In this document: positions 7,330-16,058 of the stretch, in pieces | Numbering within the stretch: position 1 is the first letter of the stretch | Layout of the letters: each line of letters opens with the position of its first letter | NCBI RefSeq assembly: GCF_900187035.1 | Contig: NZ_LT906446.1 | Coordinates: forward strand, 1,054,001 to 1,118,000 | Direction of reading: 5' to 3' | DNA: 64,000 nt | Source: Megamonas hypermegale | GTDB lineage: Bacteria > Bacillota > Negativicutes > Selenomonadales > Selenomonadaceae | Notes under the pieces: model-generated | The model's database searches: none | What the model was told of the DNA's origin: nothing | What the model saw: the letters and a program-made list of their open reading frames with translations, nothing else | Made by a program: the position numbers and the translations under genes

Positions 7330-9668
7330 TTATTCTGCTTCTTGCGAAAATACTTTTATGCGCTGTTGTCTAATCCAATCGCCAATCTTTTTACCTTTGA
7401 TATCTTTAGGGCAATCCTTTATGGATACATCATGCAATTTTTTTAAATACGATTTATAATCAGCTAAATAATAAGGCAATCCCTTACTATCTGCTAAAAT
7501 TACACAGTTAAAACCTTCAAAACCTAAAGGATTTTTTTCTACATCTAATAATAAATCGACAATTTTAGATATTTTTTTTAATCTTCCCGCACGCATATGC
7601 TCTTTAATCACGAACAAACCACCCTGCAACCATTTTTTAGGCAAAGTCATTCGCTCATTCCATTTAAGCAAGATATTTTCTCCTATTCTTTCATGACCAT
7701 AATGATGTGGCAACATCTCTAGCGGCGTAGCTCCTTTGCCTATATCGTGCACTAAACCTGCAAAACGCACTGCTAAATCACTCGTCATGCCCGCTATTAA
7801 ATCGACAATTTCCATCGTATGTTCAAAAGCATCGCCTTCAGGATGAAAATATTCCGGCTGAGTCTTACCAATTAATGCATGAATTTCAGGAAAAAGTACT
7901 TCTAGCAAATTTGCCTGCTCTAACACGCGGAAAAATTTTGACGGATATTCAGTAGACAATGCTTTTTTCAGTTCCTGAACCTCCCACGACTAAAGTCGCG
8001 GGGTTCTCGGTCAAGTATTCTAACGAATACAGTATCTCCGAGCTATCCCCATAGTTCCTACGGTTCTTGTATATGTTATTCAAGATTAAGCTATGTTTAA
8101 TATTCTTAACCCTTCATCTCTAATATTTATAGCTGCATTTACATCTCTATCGTGATGTGTTTTACATTCAGGACAGTTCCACTCTCTAACATTTAAATCT
8201 TTTACTTCAATATTTTTATACCCACAAATATGACATAATTGGCTTGAAGGATAAAATTTATCTATTTTGACAATAACCCTGCCAAACCATTTGGCTTTAT
8301 ATTTTAGTTGTCTCATAAACTCTGACCAAGTGACATCAGCTATATTTCTTGCTAATTTATGATTTTTCATCATGTTTTCAACTTGCAAATCTTCAAGACA
8401 GATTACATCGTAATTTCTGATAAGTTGACATGTCACTTGATGTAGTAAATTGCGTCTTTGATTGGCAATTCTATCATGCAATTTAGCTACTTTTACTCTA
8501 GCCTTTTCCCAATTTGAATTACTTCCATACTATCATCTAATATAATCATGACATATGTATAGCAATATAGCAAGTGTTTATATATTAACTGCCTATTTTA
8601 AATAACATATACAAGAACTGTAGGTTCTTCTTTAGTCGTATTATGAGGTCTCGTTCATATAGAAACGCTACTTTCTATACAGTTCTCTTATGAACTTCCG
8701 TTACTTTCGTAACGGCACAGACTATATCTTATCCCTCAGCTTTACCTGTTAGAGTCTGTCCACTTCCTCAGTCAATAGCTTACTGAGTACTTCCCTCAAG
8801 AGGAATAGTCGTTGAACGTTCTCCTATTCGGAGCTTCGCTGCTGATTGTCCATTTTTCAACACTTAGGATTTAACCTTATGCTATATATCTGATTTTTTC
8901 TGCTTTCGCCACATTCACGTTTAACTTTATTTCATGTTTACGTTGTAGTTCAGATATCTTTAGGGCTTTCCAGCAATTCAAACAGTATTGGATAGATCTT
9001 AGTCTATCTCTACGTACATGTTTCTATATACGCTGACTATTTTGTTCGCCTAACTCATGATTAAAATCACAAGTGTGCGGCTCACAATAATCAAAAATTC
9101 TCTCTTGCGGTTCATAGAAAAATTCATCTTTGCATTTATACATTAAATCCAAAGTGTTTTTTGTAACTGTAAAATTAAATTCACTGGCTTGTCTAGCCGC
9201 TCTAAGTGCACGCACTGGGTCATCAGCAAAATGATTTGAAATAGCTTTTATCTGTTTTTTCTTAATATCTTCCAGACCATTATATGGGTCTAATATCTTT
9301 TCAGATAATATATCATACGCTATAGCGTTCATCGTTGTATCACGGCGATATAAATCTTCTTCAAGTGTTATTTTTTCATCACAAGTCGTTTCAAATCCTT
9401 TATAGCCATGTCCTGCTTTTTTCTCCTTGCGAGCAAAAGCAACTTCACAATTTTTGCCATCAATATTCAATAAATACACAGGAAAAGATTTTCCAATTCT
9501 TTTTGCCTCGGGAAAATTTTCTTTAAACGTCGCTTCTTTTAAATGACAAATCATATAGTCTTTATCTTTCGGTGGATAATCACGCAAAATATCGCGCATC
9601 CAACCTCCAACAATATATGCTCTACCACCTAAAGAAGCAATTTTATTTGCAAAATCAACTTCATTCAT
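7330..9668 (-). CDS. cca: tRNA CCA nucleotidyltransferase, split by an IStron; exons 9668-9090 and 7974-7330
   Basis: The enzyme adds or repairs the CCA end of tRNAs, an essential or near-essential task. Exon 1 (193 codons) carries [20 protein letters not shown] with the nucleotidyltransferase DxD, the [12 protein letters not shown] motif, and [15 protein letters not shown]. Exon 2 (214 codons) carries the HD-type domain ([17 protein letters not shown]). Between them lies a 1,115-base element. Removing 9089-7975 exactly joins GAT to GAA and gives [17 protein letters not shown], which matches the family pattern ER-[IV]-[FW]-x-E-x-x-x-AL. The product is 407 residues, close to the E. coli enzyme's length. 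Without splicing, translation reads 15 codons into the element and stops. The start follows GGAAGTGAG. Function therefore depends on RNA splicing (inferred, strongly supported by sequence). Confidence 0.9.
7975..8085 (-). ncRNA. right-end omega RNA (TnpB guide scaffold), cca copy
   Basis: The right end contains CCGTAGGAACTATGGGG, a long imperfect stem (CTCGG with CCGAG, GGGG with CCCC) and a terminal hairpin GCGACTTTAGTCGT followed by GGGAGGTTCAG. This is the usual architecture of an IS605-type omega RNA, whose guide is the flanking DNA. The guide here would start GAACTGAAAAAAGC in cca, so TTGAT plus this sequence is the element-free allele. The scaffold also overlaps the intron's 3' end. Confidence 0.8.
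8086..8518 (-). pseudogene. tnpB: tnpB, 5' two-thirds deleted
   Basis: Only the C-terminal part of the RNA-guided nuclease TnpB remains: an open stretch of about 131 codons with the RuvC glutamate (ICLEDLQ), the zinc finger (CHICG and CPEC) and the last aspartate ([11 protein letters not shown]). The start and the first RuvC aspartate are lost through the 727-bp deletion joined at 8518/8519. The remaining frame shows only a few residue differences from the intact copy at 19089, so the deletion is recent. Confidence 0.92.
8720..9089 (-). ncRNA. group I intron catalytic core, cca copy
   Basis: Read on the minus strand, the four conserved group I core elements appear in order: P (AATTGCTGGAAA, 8963-8978), Q (AATCAGCAGCGAAGC, 8833-8847), R (GTTCAACGACTA, 8806-8817) and S (AAGATATAGTC, 8720-8730). 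R and S pair as GACUA/UAGUC (P7); P and Q pair as GCUG/CAGC (P4). The 5' exon ends in U, as group I introns require, and the whole element ends in G. GUCAG at 9033-9037 is a candidate internal guide that pairs with exon UUGAU and places a U-G wobble at the splice site. Confidence 0.9.
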
Positions 9669-9699
9669 CTTATTTACTCACTTCCATTTTATATGATAC

Positions 9700-9736
9700 A
9701 AAAAAAGATATCCCTATTTTAAGAGATATCTTTTTA
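9700..9736 (-). terminator. terminator of the hom-thrB operon
   Basis: On the minus strand, AAAAAGATATCTC pairs with GGGATATCTTTTT (9702-9735) and is followed by a T run, just after the thrB stop and before the cca start. Confidence 0.8.
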
Positions 9737-9742
9737 TCTTTA

Positions 9743-10654
9743 TTAAACTATTTTAGCACCTTCACTATCGATATCAAGCACTAAATATTTTGCATTAATT
9801 TTGTGTTTCGCAAAAGCTTCTACCATTGCTTTACCGATTGCTTCATAATTTTCTACAGTATATGCAATAAGTGTTGGACCTGCTCCACTTATAGTCGTAC
9901 CAAGAGCGCCATTTTCATCAGCAACTTTAAATACATCATTCATACCTGGAATTAAATCAGCACGATATGGTTGATGTAATTTATCTTCAAATGCGCCTTT
10001 TAAGACATCTACTTTACCTTGACTAAGTGCTCCGATAATCATAGCTATATGACCAATATTAAAGATAGCATCTTTAAGCGGAATTTGTTGTTTTAAAACA
10101 GCACGTGCTTTTTTTGTTGGCAAATAAAAATCAGGTATCGCTACAACCATCTTTAATGGGAAATCAGGCAAAAACGATATATGTTTTAAATTTCCATGGA
10201 GAAAAGCACTGACTGTAATACCGCCAAATAATGCTGGAGCTACATTATCTGGATGACCTTCAATTGCTGTTGCCATCTCAAATATTTCCTGCACTGAATA
10301 TTTATTATCAAGGCAAGCATTTGCTGCTACAAGTCCTGCAACTATAGCAGTAGCACTACTACCTAAACCACGTGATAAAGGCACATTATTCGTCATTTTT
10401 ATATGAGCACCTTTATATTTTGCACCTGATTTTTTAACTAATTCTTCAATACAGCGCCAAACCATATTTCTATTATCTTTTGGTATATTTTCTGCTCCAT
10501 CGCCGTATATCTCTATCGTCAACTTTTTTTCTTCTAATAAAGTCAACTCTAATTCATTATAAATACTACAGGCGATACCCATTACGTCAAAACCTGGACC
10601 GCAATTAGCAGTAGTGCCTGGTACTTTAACTTTTACACATTTACTACTACTCAT
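9743..10654 (-). CDS. thrB: homoserine kinase
   Basis: A GHMP-family kinase that phosphorylates homoserine with ATP, the fourth step of threonine synthesis. The N-terminal VKVPGTTANCGPGFDVMG and the ATP loop PLSRGLGSSATAIVAGL (about residue 93) are characteristic, and GTTISGAGPTLIAY closes the active site near the C-terminus. It is 303 residues, the normal length. ATG 10654 lies seven bases after AGGGGG and two bases past the hom stop, so the two are coupled; an in-frame TTG at 10660 is less likely. It is the last gene of the ACT-hom-thrB operon, with a terminator directly after it. Confidence 0.95.
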   Translation of the reverse strand: MSSSKCVKVKVPGTTANCGPGFDVMGIACSIYNELELTLLEEKKLTIEIYGDGAENIPKDNRNMVWRCIEELVKKSGAKYKGAHIKMTNNVPLSRGLGSSATAIVAGLVAANACLDNKYSVQEIFEMATAIEGHPDNVAPALFGGITVSAFLHGNLKHISFLPDFPLKMVVAIPDFYLPTKKARAVLKQQIPLKDAIFNIGHIAMIIGALSQGKVDVLKGAFEDKLHQPYRADLIPGMNDVFKVADENGALGTTISGAGPTLIAYTVENYEAIGKAMVEAFAKHKINAKYLVLDIDSEGAKIV

Positions 10655-10656
10655 AT

Positions 10657-11952
10657 TCAATCCCCCTGAGGCATTATTACTCTAATCATATTGCTGATTT
10701 CACTGACAACATCGAGATTGTTCAAACGAACTTTTATATCTTCAATTTGACTATTATTGACATCGTGTGTAATCGCTACAATTTCTGAACGGTCAGCTAC
10801 TTTGCGTTTTTGAATTACAGAATGCAAACTGATTTCACTTTCGCCAAACGCTGTTGCAATAGCACCGAGTACACCTGGTTTATCTTCAACGAGCAAACGA
10901 ATATAATAACCAGATCTAACTTTATCAGGTGGACATAATTTCTTTTCTTCATAGCATGTGCAACGAATTCTGCCAAAACGGTCTTTGCCCATGTCACGAG
11001 CAACATCAATTATATCCGCTAAAACGGCTGAAGCTGTTGGTTTTTCGCCAGCACCTCTACCATAAAACATTGTATCACCAACGGCATTACCATGAATGAA
11101 TACAGCATTATACACATTTCTAACAGATGCCAATGGATGAGATTTTGGTAAAAATGTAGGATGAACTCTGACATCTATGCCATCTTTAGTATTTTTAGCC
11201 ACTGCTAATAATTTAACAGCAAAACCAAGCTCTTTAGCATAGCTGATGTCTTCTGGTGTGATTTTAGTTATACCTTCCACTTTTACATCATCAAGACTGA
11301 TACGTGTATTAAATGCAATAGAAGATAAAATAGCGACTTTTCGAGCAGCATCTAAACCTTCTACGTCAGCAGTTGGGTCTGCTTCAGCATATCCTTTTGC
11401 CTGTGCTCTCTGGAGTGCTGTTGCATAATCCATGCCTTGTTCTGCCATTTTAGTGAGCATGTAATTCGTCGTACCATTTACGATACCGATTAAATCTGTG
11501 ATTTTATTAGCAGTCAAGCTCTGTTTAAGCGGTGTGATAATTGGAATACCGCCACCTACGCTAGCTTCAAACATGAAATCAACATCATTTTTTTCTGCTG
11601 CATCAAACACATCTTTACCAAATTGTGCTACAACATCTTTATTAGCAGTAACGACATGCTTGCCATTATTCATCGCTTTAAGCATATATTCAAGTGCTGG
11701 ATGAATACCACCTAAAAGTTCTACAACAATATCGATTTCTTTATCTTCTAAAATATCATCAGCATTAGTAGTAAGTGTTACCATATCAGATAATGCGCGA
11801 TGTTTTTCTACATTGCGTACTAAAACTTTTGATACTTCAATATCGCAACCGATTTTTTCTTTTATATCGTGATAATTATCCTGTAAAACTTTTATTACAC
11901 CCGTGCCAACTGTTCCGCCACCGAGCAATCCCAATTTTATCTTCTTTACCAT
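10657..11952 (-). CDS. hom: homoserine dehydrogenase with C-terminal ACT domain
   Basis: Reduces aspartate semialdehyde to homoserine using NAD(P)H, at the branch to threonine and methionine. The Rossmann loop LGLLGGGTVGTGVIKVL is at the N-terminus, the catalytic region GIVNGTTNYMLTKM is near residue 160, and GYAEADPTADVEGLDAARK follows. The last 80 residues, YIRLLVEDKPGVLGAIATAFGE, form an ACT domain, which in this family allows threonine feedback. The 431-residue length is normal. The ATG follows AGAGGAATACAGT. It sits between an ACT-domain protein and thrB, with short gaps. Confidence 0.96.
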   Translation of the reverse strand: MVKKIKLGLLGGGTVGTGVIKVLQDNYHDIKEKIGCDIEVSKVLVRNVEKHRALSDMVTLTTNADDILEDKEIDIVVELLGGIHPALEYMLKAMNNGKHVVTANKDVVAQFGKDVFDAAEKNDVDFMFEASVGGGIPIITPLKQSLTANKITDLIGIVNGTTNYMLTKMAEQGMDYATALQRAQAKGYAEADPTADVEGLDAARKVAILSSIAFNTRISLDDVKVEGITKITPEDISYAKELGFAVKLLAVAKNTKDGIDVRVHPTFLPKSHPLASVRNVYNAVFIHGNAVGDTMFYGRGAGEKPTASAVLADIIDVARDMGKDRFGRIRCTCYEEKKLCPPDKVRSGYYIRLLVEDKPGVLGAIATAFGESEISLHSVIQKRKVADRSEIVAITHDVNNSQIEDIKVRLNNLDVVSEISNMIRVIMPQGD

Positions 11953-11978
11953 ACTGTATTCCTCTCTTCAATTAAAAA

Positions 11979-12425
11979 TTAAACTTGACCAATTACCTCT
12001 AAACGTCTTACGCCACTTATCATGCGCAATTTATCCAAAAGAGCTTCAAGGTCAATATCCATATTTTTAGTTTCAATTGAAACGGTAGCCACTGCTACTC
12101 CTTGTAAAGGAATACCCTGATTAATAGTTAACACATTTCCTTTATCTGCGGAAATCATATTCAATACATTGGACAATACACCCTGTTTATTGTCCAATAC
12201 AAAAGACACTGAAACAATTTTATTAATGCTCGCTTCATAGAAAGGAAGTACAAAATCTTTATATTTATAATAAGCACTACGGCTTAATCCCATCTTAGAA
12301 ACAGCTTCATTTATAGTCATATTATCGTGACGACGCAACATTTCTTTTACTTTTATTGTTTTTTTAATTGCAGACGGCAATATATCTTCCTTTACTAAAT
12401 AATATCCTGAATCTTTTTTTGTCAT
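11979..12425 (-). CDS. ACT domain protein, PheB/UPF0735 type
   Basis: A 148-residue protein with an N-terminal helix-turn-helix-like region (TINEAVSKMGLSRSAYYKYKDFV, about residues 35-58) and a C-terminal ACT domain (VSVSFVLDNKQGVLSNVLNMIS). This two-part form is the PheB-like family often found upstream of hom and thrB in Firmicutes. It probably senses an amino acid, but its output is unproven. ATG 12425 follows GGAGG by nine bases. As first gene of the threonine operon it is a plausible regulator of it. Confidence 0.85.
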   Translation of the reverse strand: MTKKDSGYYLVKEDILPSAIKKTIKVKEMLRRHDNMTINEAVSKMGLSRSAYYKYKDFVLPFYEASINKIVSVSFVLDNKQGVLSNVLNMISADKGNVLTINQGIPLQGVAVATVSIETKNMDIDLEALLDKLRMISGVRRLEVIGQV

Positions 12426-12477
12426 TATCAAAATCCTCCGTACTTGTGTAATGGATAATTTTCTTTATATAGTAGAC

Positions 12478-12506
12478 ATTATATCATCTTACAATTAGAA
12501 TAGCAA
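12478..12506 (-). promoter_or_regulatory. promoter of the ACT-hom-thrB operon
   Basis: On the minus strand, TTGCTA (12506-12501), 17 bases, then TATAAT (12483-12478), about 50 bases upstream of the first start codon. Confidence 0.6.
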
Positions 12507-12531
12507 AGGGAATTTTACAATTTTGCAAAAT

Positions 12532-13128
12532 TTATCGTTTACCAGCTTTTATTTTATTTTCTGTACCATTCATTAAACGTCCGATATTGGACTTATGGCG
12601 ATAAATGACAAATAAAGCTGCTACTACACCAAAAGCTACAAATTCAAATGGCATTCCTAATATAAAGGCAAAAATAGGTACACATATTGCCGCTATAATC
12701 GAAGCAAGTGATACATATTTACTAATCATTACAATTACAAGCCAAATGATAAAGACAATAGCCGATACAGTTGGCATGAGCATGATTATGACACCAAGAC
12801 CTGTCGCTACTCCTTTACCACCTTTAAATTTTAAAAATAAAGATAGCGAATGTCCAATGATTGCCACAATACCGCCAATTATCATGGCAGTAGAAGTCCC
12901 TACTAAAAGCATTCCAAGATATACACCTATCATGCCTTTCAGTAAATCCGCTACAAAAACAATAAAACCAGGCAATTTGCCTAAAGTACGCCAAGCATTT
13001 GTTGCACCAATATTTTTACTGCCGTATTCACGCAAATCAACATTCCAAAAAGTTTTTCCCAAAATCAATCCACTTGGAATAGAGCCTATTATATAACTAC
13101 AAAGAATTACTATAATATACGATAGCAT
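12532..13128 (-). CDS. plsY: acyl-phosphate glycerol-3-phosphate acyltransferase
   Basis: An integral membrane enzyme that acylates glycerol-3-phosphate from acyl-phosphate, the first step of phospholipid synthesis. Family motifs are IGSIPSGLILGK at residues 15-26, the GSKNIGATNAWRTLG loop around 37, and HSLSLFLKFKGGKGVATGLG near 92. It has five or more hydrophobic segments in 198 residues, as expected. The ATG overlaps the stop of der by one base (TAATG), so it is coupled to der. The downstream steps of lipid synthesis are represented by plsC in the neighbouring operon. Confidence 0.95.
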   Translation of the reverse strand: MLSYIIVILCSYIIGSIPSGLILGKTFWNVDLREYGSKNIGATNAWRTLGKLPGFIVFVADLLKGMIGVYLGMLLVGTSTAMIIGGIVAIIGHSLSLFLKFKGGKGVATGLGVIIMLMPTVSAIVFIIWLVIVMISKYVSLASIIAAICVPIFAFILGMPFEFVAFGVVAALFVIYRHKSNIGRLMNGTENKIKAGKR

Positions 13129-14468
13129 TATTCATCTTCCTCTTTTCGTCCACGCACGATTAATTTAAGTGGTGTACCTTCAAAACCAAATGATTCGCGC
13201 AATCTATTTTCTAAGAAACGCAAATAGGAAAAATGCATCAATTCTGGGTCATTAACAAATATCAAGAATTTTGGTGGTTTAATATCTGCTTGAGTCATAA
13301 AGTAAATCTTAAGCTGTTTACCTTTATGAGATGGTGGTGGATTTATAGAAACAGCATCCAATACAAGCTGGTTTAATACACTTGTCTGAACACGCATAGC
13401 TTGTTGTTCTGCTACGTATTTAACCAAATCAACTACGCGATGTACACGCTGTTTTGTGAGTGCTGAAGCATAAAGCACTGGTGCATATTGCAAAAATCCT
13501 AATTCATCACGGATATCTTCTGTATAACGCAAAGAGGTTTTATCATCTTTTTTTATTAAATCCCATTTATTTACAACGATAATGCAACCTTTACCAGACT
13601 CATGTGCATAACCTGCAATCTTTTTATCCTGTTCAGTTACGCCTTCTGGAGCTGAAAGAACCATTAAAACAACATCGGCTCTATCTACTGCACGCAAAGA
13701 ACGCATAACACTATAGCGTTCTACTGGCATATCTATTTTAGCTTTACGACGCATACCAGCAGTATCGATTAAAGTAAAATGCGTATCACCGTCTTCAAAT
13801 TGCGTATCAATAGCATCACGTGTTGTACCAGCTACATCACTTACGATTACACGTTCTTGACCTAAAAGCGCATTTACAAGTGAAGATTTACCTACATTTG
13901 GTCGACCGATTACAGCAATGCGAATTTCATCATGTTCTATATCATCATCTAAATCTTTCGGGAAGTTTTTAACGATTTCATCTAATAAATCCCCTACGTT
14001 AAGTGCATTTGCCGCAGAAATACCAATAGGGTCCCCTAATCCTAAATTATAAAATTCGAATACATCCATATGTTGTTTAGGACTATCGATTTTATTTACC
14101 GCCACAATAACAGGTTTTCGTGTATTGCGCAAAATATGAGCGATTTCTTCATCATCATGCGTAAGACCTGTACGACCATCTACCATAAATACAATTACAT
14201 CAGCTTCTTCAATAGCCAGACGAGCTTGCTGACGCATTGAAGCTAATATTTTTCCTTCACCATCATTTTCCAATTCGATACCACCTGTATCAATCATTGT
14301 AAATTGATGATTAAGCCATTCCGCATCCATATAAATGCGGTCGCGTGTAACACCTGGAAAATCTTCTACAATAGATACACGTTTTTTACCAATCTGATTA
14401 AAAAAAGTGGATTTACCAACATTTGGTCGTCCAACAATAGCAACTATAGGTTTAGCCAATTTATTCAC
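13128..14468 (-). CDS. der: ribosome biogenesis GTPase Der (EngA)
   Basis: An essential double GTPase that acts in 50S ribosome assembly. Two G domains are visible: AIVGRPNVGKSTFFNQIG with DTGGIE and NKID (residues 8-125), then AVIGRPNVGKSSLVNALLG with DTAGMRRK and NKWD (about 185-315). A C-terminal KH-like domain ends with GTPLKLIVRGRKEEDE. The length of 446 residues is typical. It lies upstream of plsY with a one-base overlap, and about 100 bases after the DUF512 gene. Confidence 0.97.
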   Translation of the reverse strand: MNKLAKPIVAIVGRPNVGKSTFFNQIGKKRVSIVEDFPGVTRDRIYMDAEWLNHQFTMIDTGGIELENDGEGKILASMRQQARLAIEEADVIVFMVDGRTGLTHDDEEIAHILRNTRKPVIVAVNKIDSPKQHMDVFEFYNLGLGDPIGISAANALNVGDLLDEIVKNFPKDLDDDIEHDEIRIAVIGRPNVGKSSLVNALLGQERVIVSDVAGTTRDAIDTQFEDGDTHFTLIDTAGMRRKAKIDMPVERYSVMRSLRAVDRADVVLMVLSAPEGVTEQDKKIAGYAHESGKGCIIVVNKWDLIKKDDKTSLRYTEDIRDELGFLQYAPVLYASALTKQRVHRVVDLVKYVAEQQAMRVQTSVLNQLVLDAVSINPPPSHKGKQLKIYFMTQADIKPPKFLIFVNDPELMHFSYLRFLENRLRESFGFEGTPLKLIVRGRKEEDE

Positions 14469-14566
14469 CTCGTAATTTATTTAATAATTTTTTACACTTA
14501 AAATTAAAACCCATGATAATATCAATTCTTCATATTCGTCAAATACAAAGACAATATTCATCAATA

Positions 14567-15946
14567 TTATTTTGTATATGCTGCATTAGATTGCCATGTA
14601 TAAATAGCTTTACTGCGACTACATTCTATATTATACCAATCAGTCAAAAGTTTTTTCAAATCAGTACCATCATCTGCAACTTTAACTTCTTCATCGCTGA
14701 AAGCTTTCTTTATATCATCTAAAGAATAATCATCTAAGAAAATATCCTCGCCTTCTCTAAGTGCACTAGAAGGAATTATTATACCACGGCGCGGACGATT
14801 TTGCTTTGATTTTTGAAGATTTTTTATGATATCTTGTCCTGTGAGAAGCCCCGTTACAGTTACTTCATGACCAAAGAAATCATTTTCTAAAGCAAGTACC
14901 TGCACATCTAAATTTTTAATAGGCATTTTCGCTACTAAATCTTTAATTATTTTCCCAACTGATTTACCACAGACAATATCTAAAGCAAGCGGCTTTTCAT
15001 AGTCCTTTGTATCAATCTCTGTATTTTTCCATTGCTCAACAAAATTGCGCACTAATCCAATACCATTATCTAATTGAGGAAAACCATCATATTCACTAGC
15101 ACTAGGAAGTTCTTCATTTGCTAATAAATAAAATTCATCACTTAAATAAACAAAAGCACTGCCTGTTTCTTCGCGCATTTTTTGTTGCCATTTACGAACC
15201 TGTGCGATAACTTTTTTAGCACCTTCACTGTCAAATGTTTCCAGTGGATAACAATTTTCTCTAAATTTTGTAAGACCAACAGGCACAACCCCTATACTTA
15301 AAGCATATGGTCGCATATTTATTATATCTGATATCGTCCTATCTAATTCTTCACCGTCATTATGTCCTGGGCAAAGTACAATCTGTGTATGATATTCTAC
15401 CTGCGCTTCATTTAAAGCTTTAAGCTGTTCCATTATCAATGCAGCTCTTTTTTGTCGAAGCATTTTTGCTCTAAGCTCTGGATTTGTCGTATGCACTGAA
15501 ACGTATAAAGGCGATAAATGCAATCTCTTTATACGCTCTAAATCCTGTTTAACTAAATTTGTCATGGTTATAAAATTGCCATATAAAAATGATAATCTAT
15601 AATCATCATCTTTAATATAAAGTGAAGAGCGCATATCTGGTGCAACTTGGTCTACAAAACAAAAATAACAATTATTAGCGCATTGGCGAATTTTATTGAA
15701 TACAGCAGACTCAAATTCTGCCCCTAATTCTTCATCGATATCCTTTTCAAAACCGATTACTTCTTGCTCACCGTCAGCGTGTTCTACTAACATCTCTATT
15801 TCTTCATCAGCTAATGCAAAACTCAAATCAATGATATCCATTAATTCTTGCCCATTAACAGATATAATTTTATCACCCGGTACAAGTTCTATTTCCTGTG
15901 CTAAAGAATTTTCATGTACTACGGAAATTATTCCACCCTTTGTCAA
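14567..15946 (-). CDS. DUF512 family radical SAM protein with N-terminal PDZ domain
   Basis: A 459-residue protein of the widespread DUF512 family. Residues 1-60 form a PDZ-like domain (VHENSLAQEIELVPGDKIIS). Near residue 90 CANNCYFCFVDQ supplies the CX3CX2C motif for a [4Fe-4S] radical SAM cluster, and the C-terminal DUF512 domain follows (DIVCGKSVGKIIKDLV). The reaction is not established. The start is TTG 15946, eight bases after GAGGTG, with no better ATG near it. In Firmicutes this gene commonly sits just upstream of der, as here. Confidence 0.9.
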   Translation of the reverse strand: MTKGGIISVVHENSLAQEIELVPGDKIISVNGQELMDIIDLSFALADEEIEMLVEHADGEQEVIGFEKDIDEELGAEFESAVFNKIRQCANNCYFCFVDQVAPDMRSSLYIKDDDYRLSFLYGNFITMTNLVKQDLERIKRLHLSPLYVSVHTTNPELRAKMLRQKRAALIMEQLKALNEAQVEYHTQIVLCPGHNDGEELDRTISDIINMRPYALSIGVVPVGLTKFRENCYPLETFDSEGAKKVIAQVRKWQQKMREETGSAFVYLSDEFYLLANEELPSASEYDGFPQLDNGIGLVRNFVEQWKNTEIDTKDYEKPLALDIVCGKSVGKIIKDLVAKMPIKNLDVQVLALENDFFGHEVTVTGLLTGQDIIKNLQKSKQNRPRRGIIIPSSALREGEDIFLDDYSLDDIKKAFSDEEVKVADDGTDLKKLLTDWYNIECSRSKAIYTWQSNAAYTK

Positions 15947-15988
15947 AATTAATTCACCTCTTCAATAAAATTTTGTTGGATAATCAGA

Positions 15989-16019
15989 AAAAAAGAGTGA
16001 TGAATTTCACCACTCTTTT
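15989..16019 (-). terminator. terminator after the rpsA-like gene
   Basis: AAAGAGTG and CACTCTTT (15992-16018) form a hairpin, and a T run follows on the minus strand. It separates the S1 gene from the DUF512 gene, which then needs its own promoter or readthrough. Confidence 0.75.
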
Positions 16020-16058
16020 ATCGTTTTTTATTAAACTAAAAACTAAATTCAAAAAATA

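Larger units (their letters stand above)
7975..9089 (-). mobile_element. IStron copy 1 (group I intron plus truncated IS605-type tnpB), in cca
   Basis: A 1,115-bp element in the same orientation as cca, inserted directly after TTGAT. It begins TATTGTGAGCCGC and ends GGGAGGTTCAG. It is nearly identical to the 1,842-bp copy in cmk from the left end to 8519 and from 8518 to the right end, but lacks 727 bp that correspond to 19522-20248. No transposase tnpA is present in either copy, so movement would need a transposase from elsewhere. TTGAT is the insertion motif I recall for the clostridial IStron CdISt1. The intron core and the right-end RNA are intact although tnpB is broken. Confidence 0.92.

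Noticed and set aside
7330-9668. cca as a dead pseudogene split by an insertion sequence
   Set aside because: The two parts join in frame with exact family sequence when the element is removed, the element has a complete group I core, and both exons are free of stops. A plain IS insertion would not predict this, and the same holds for cmk.
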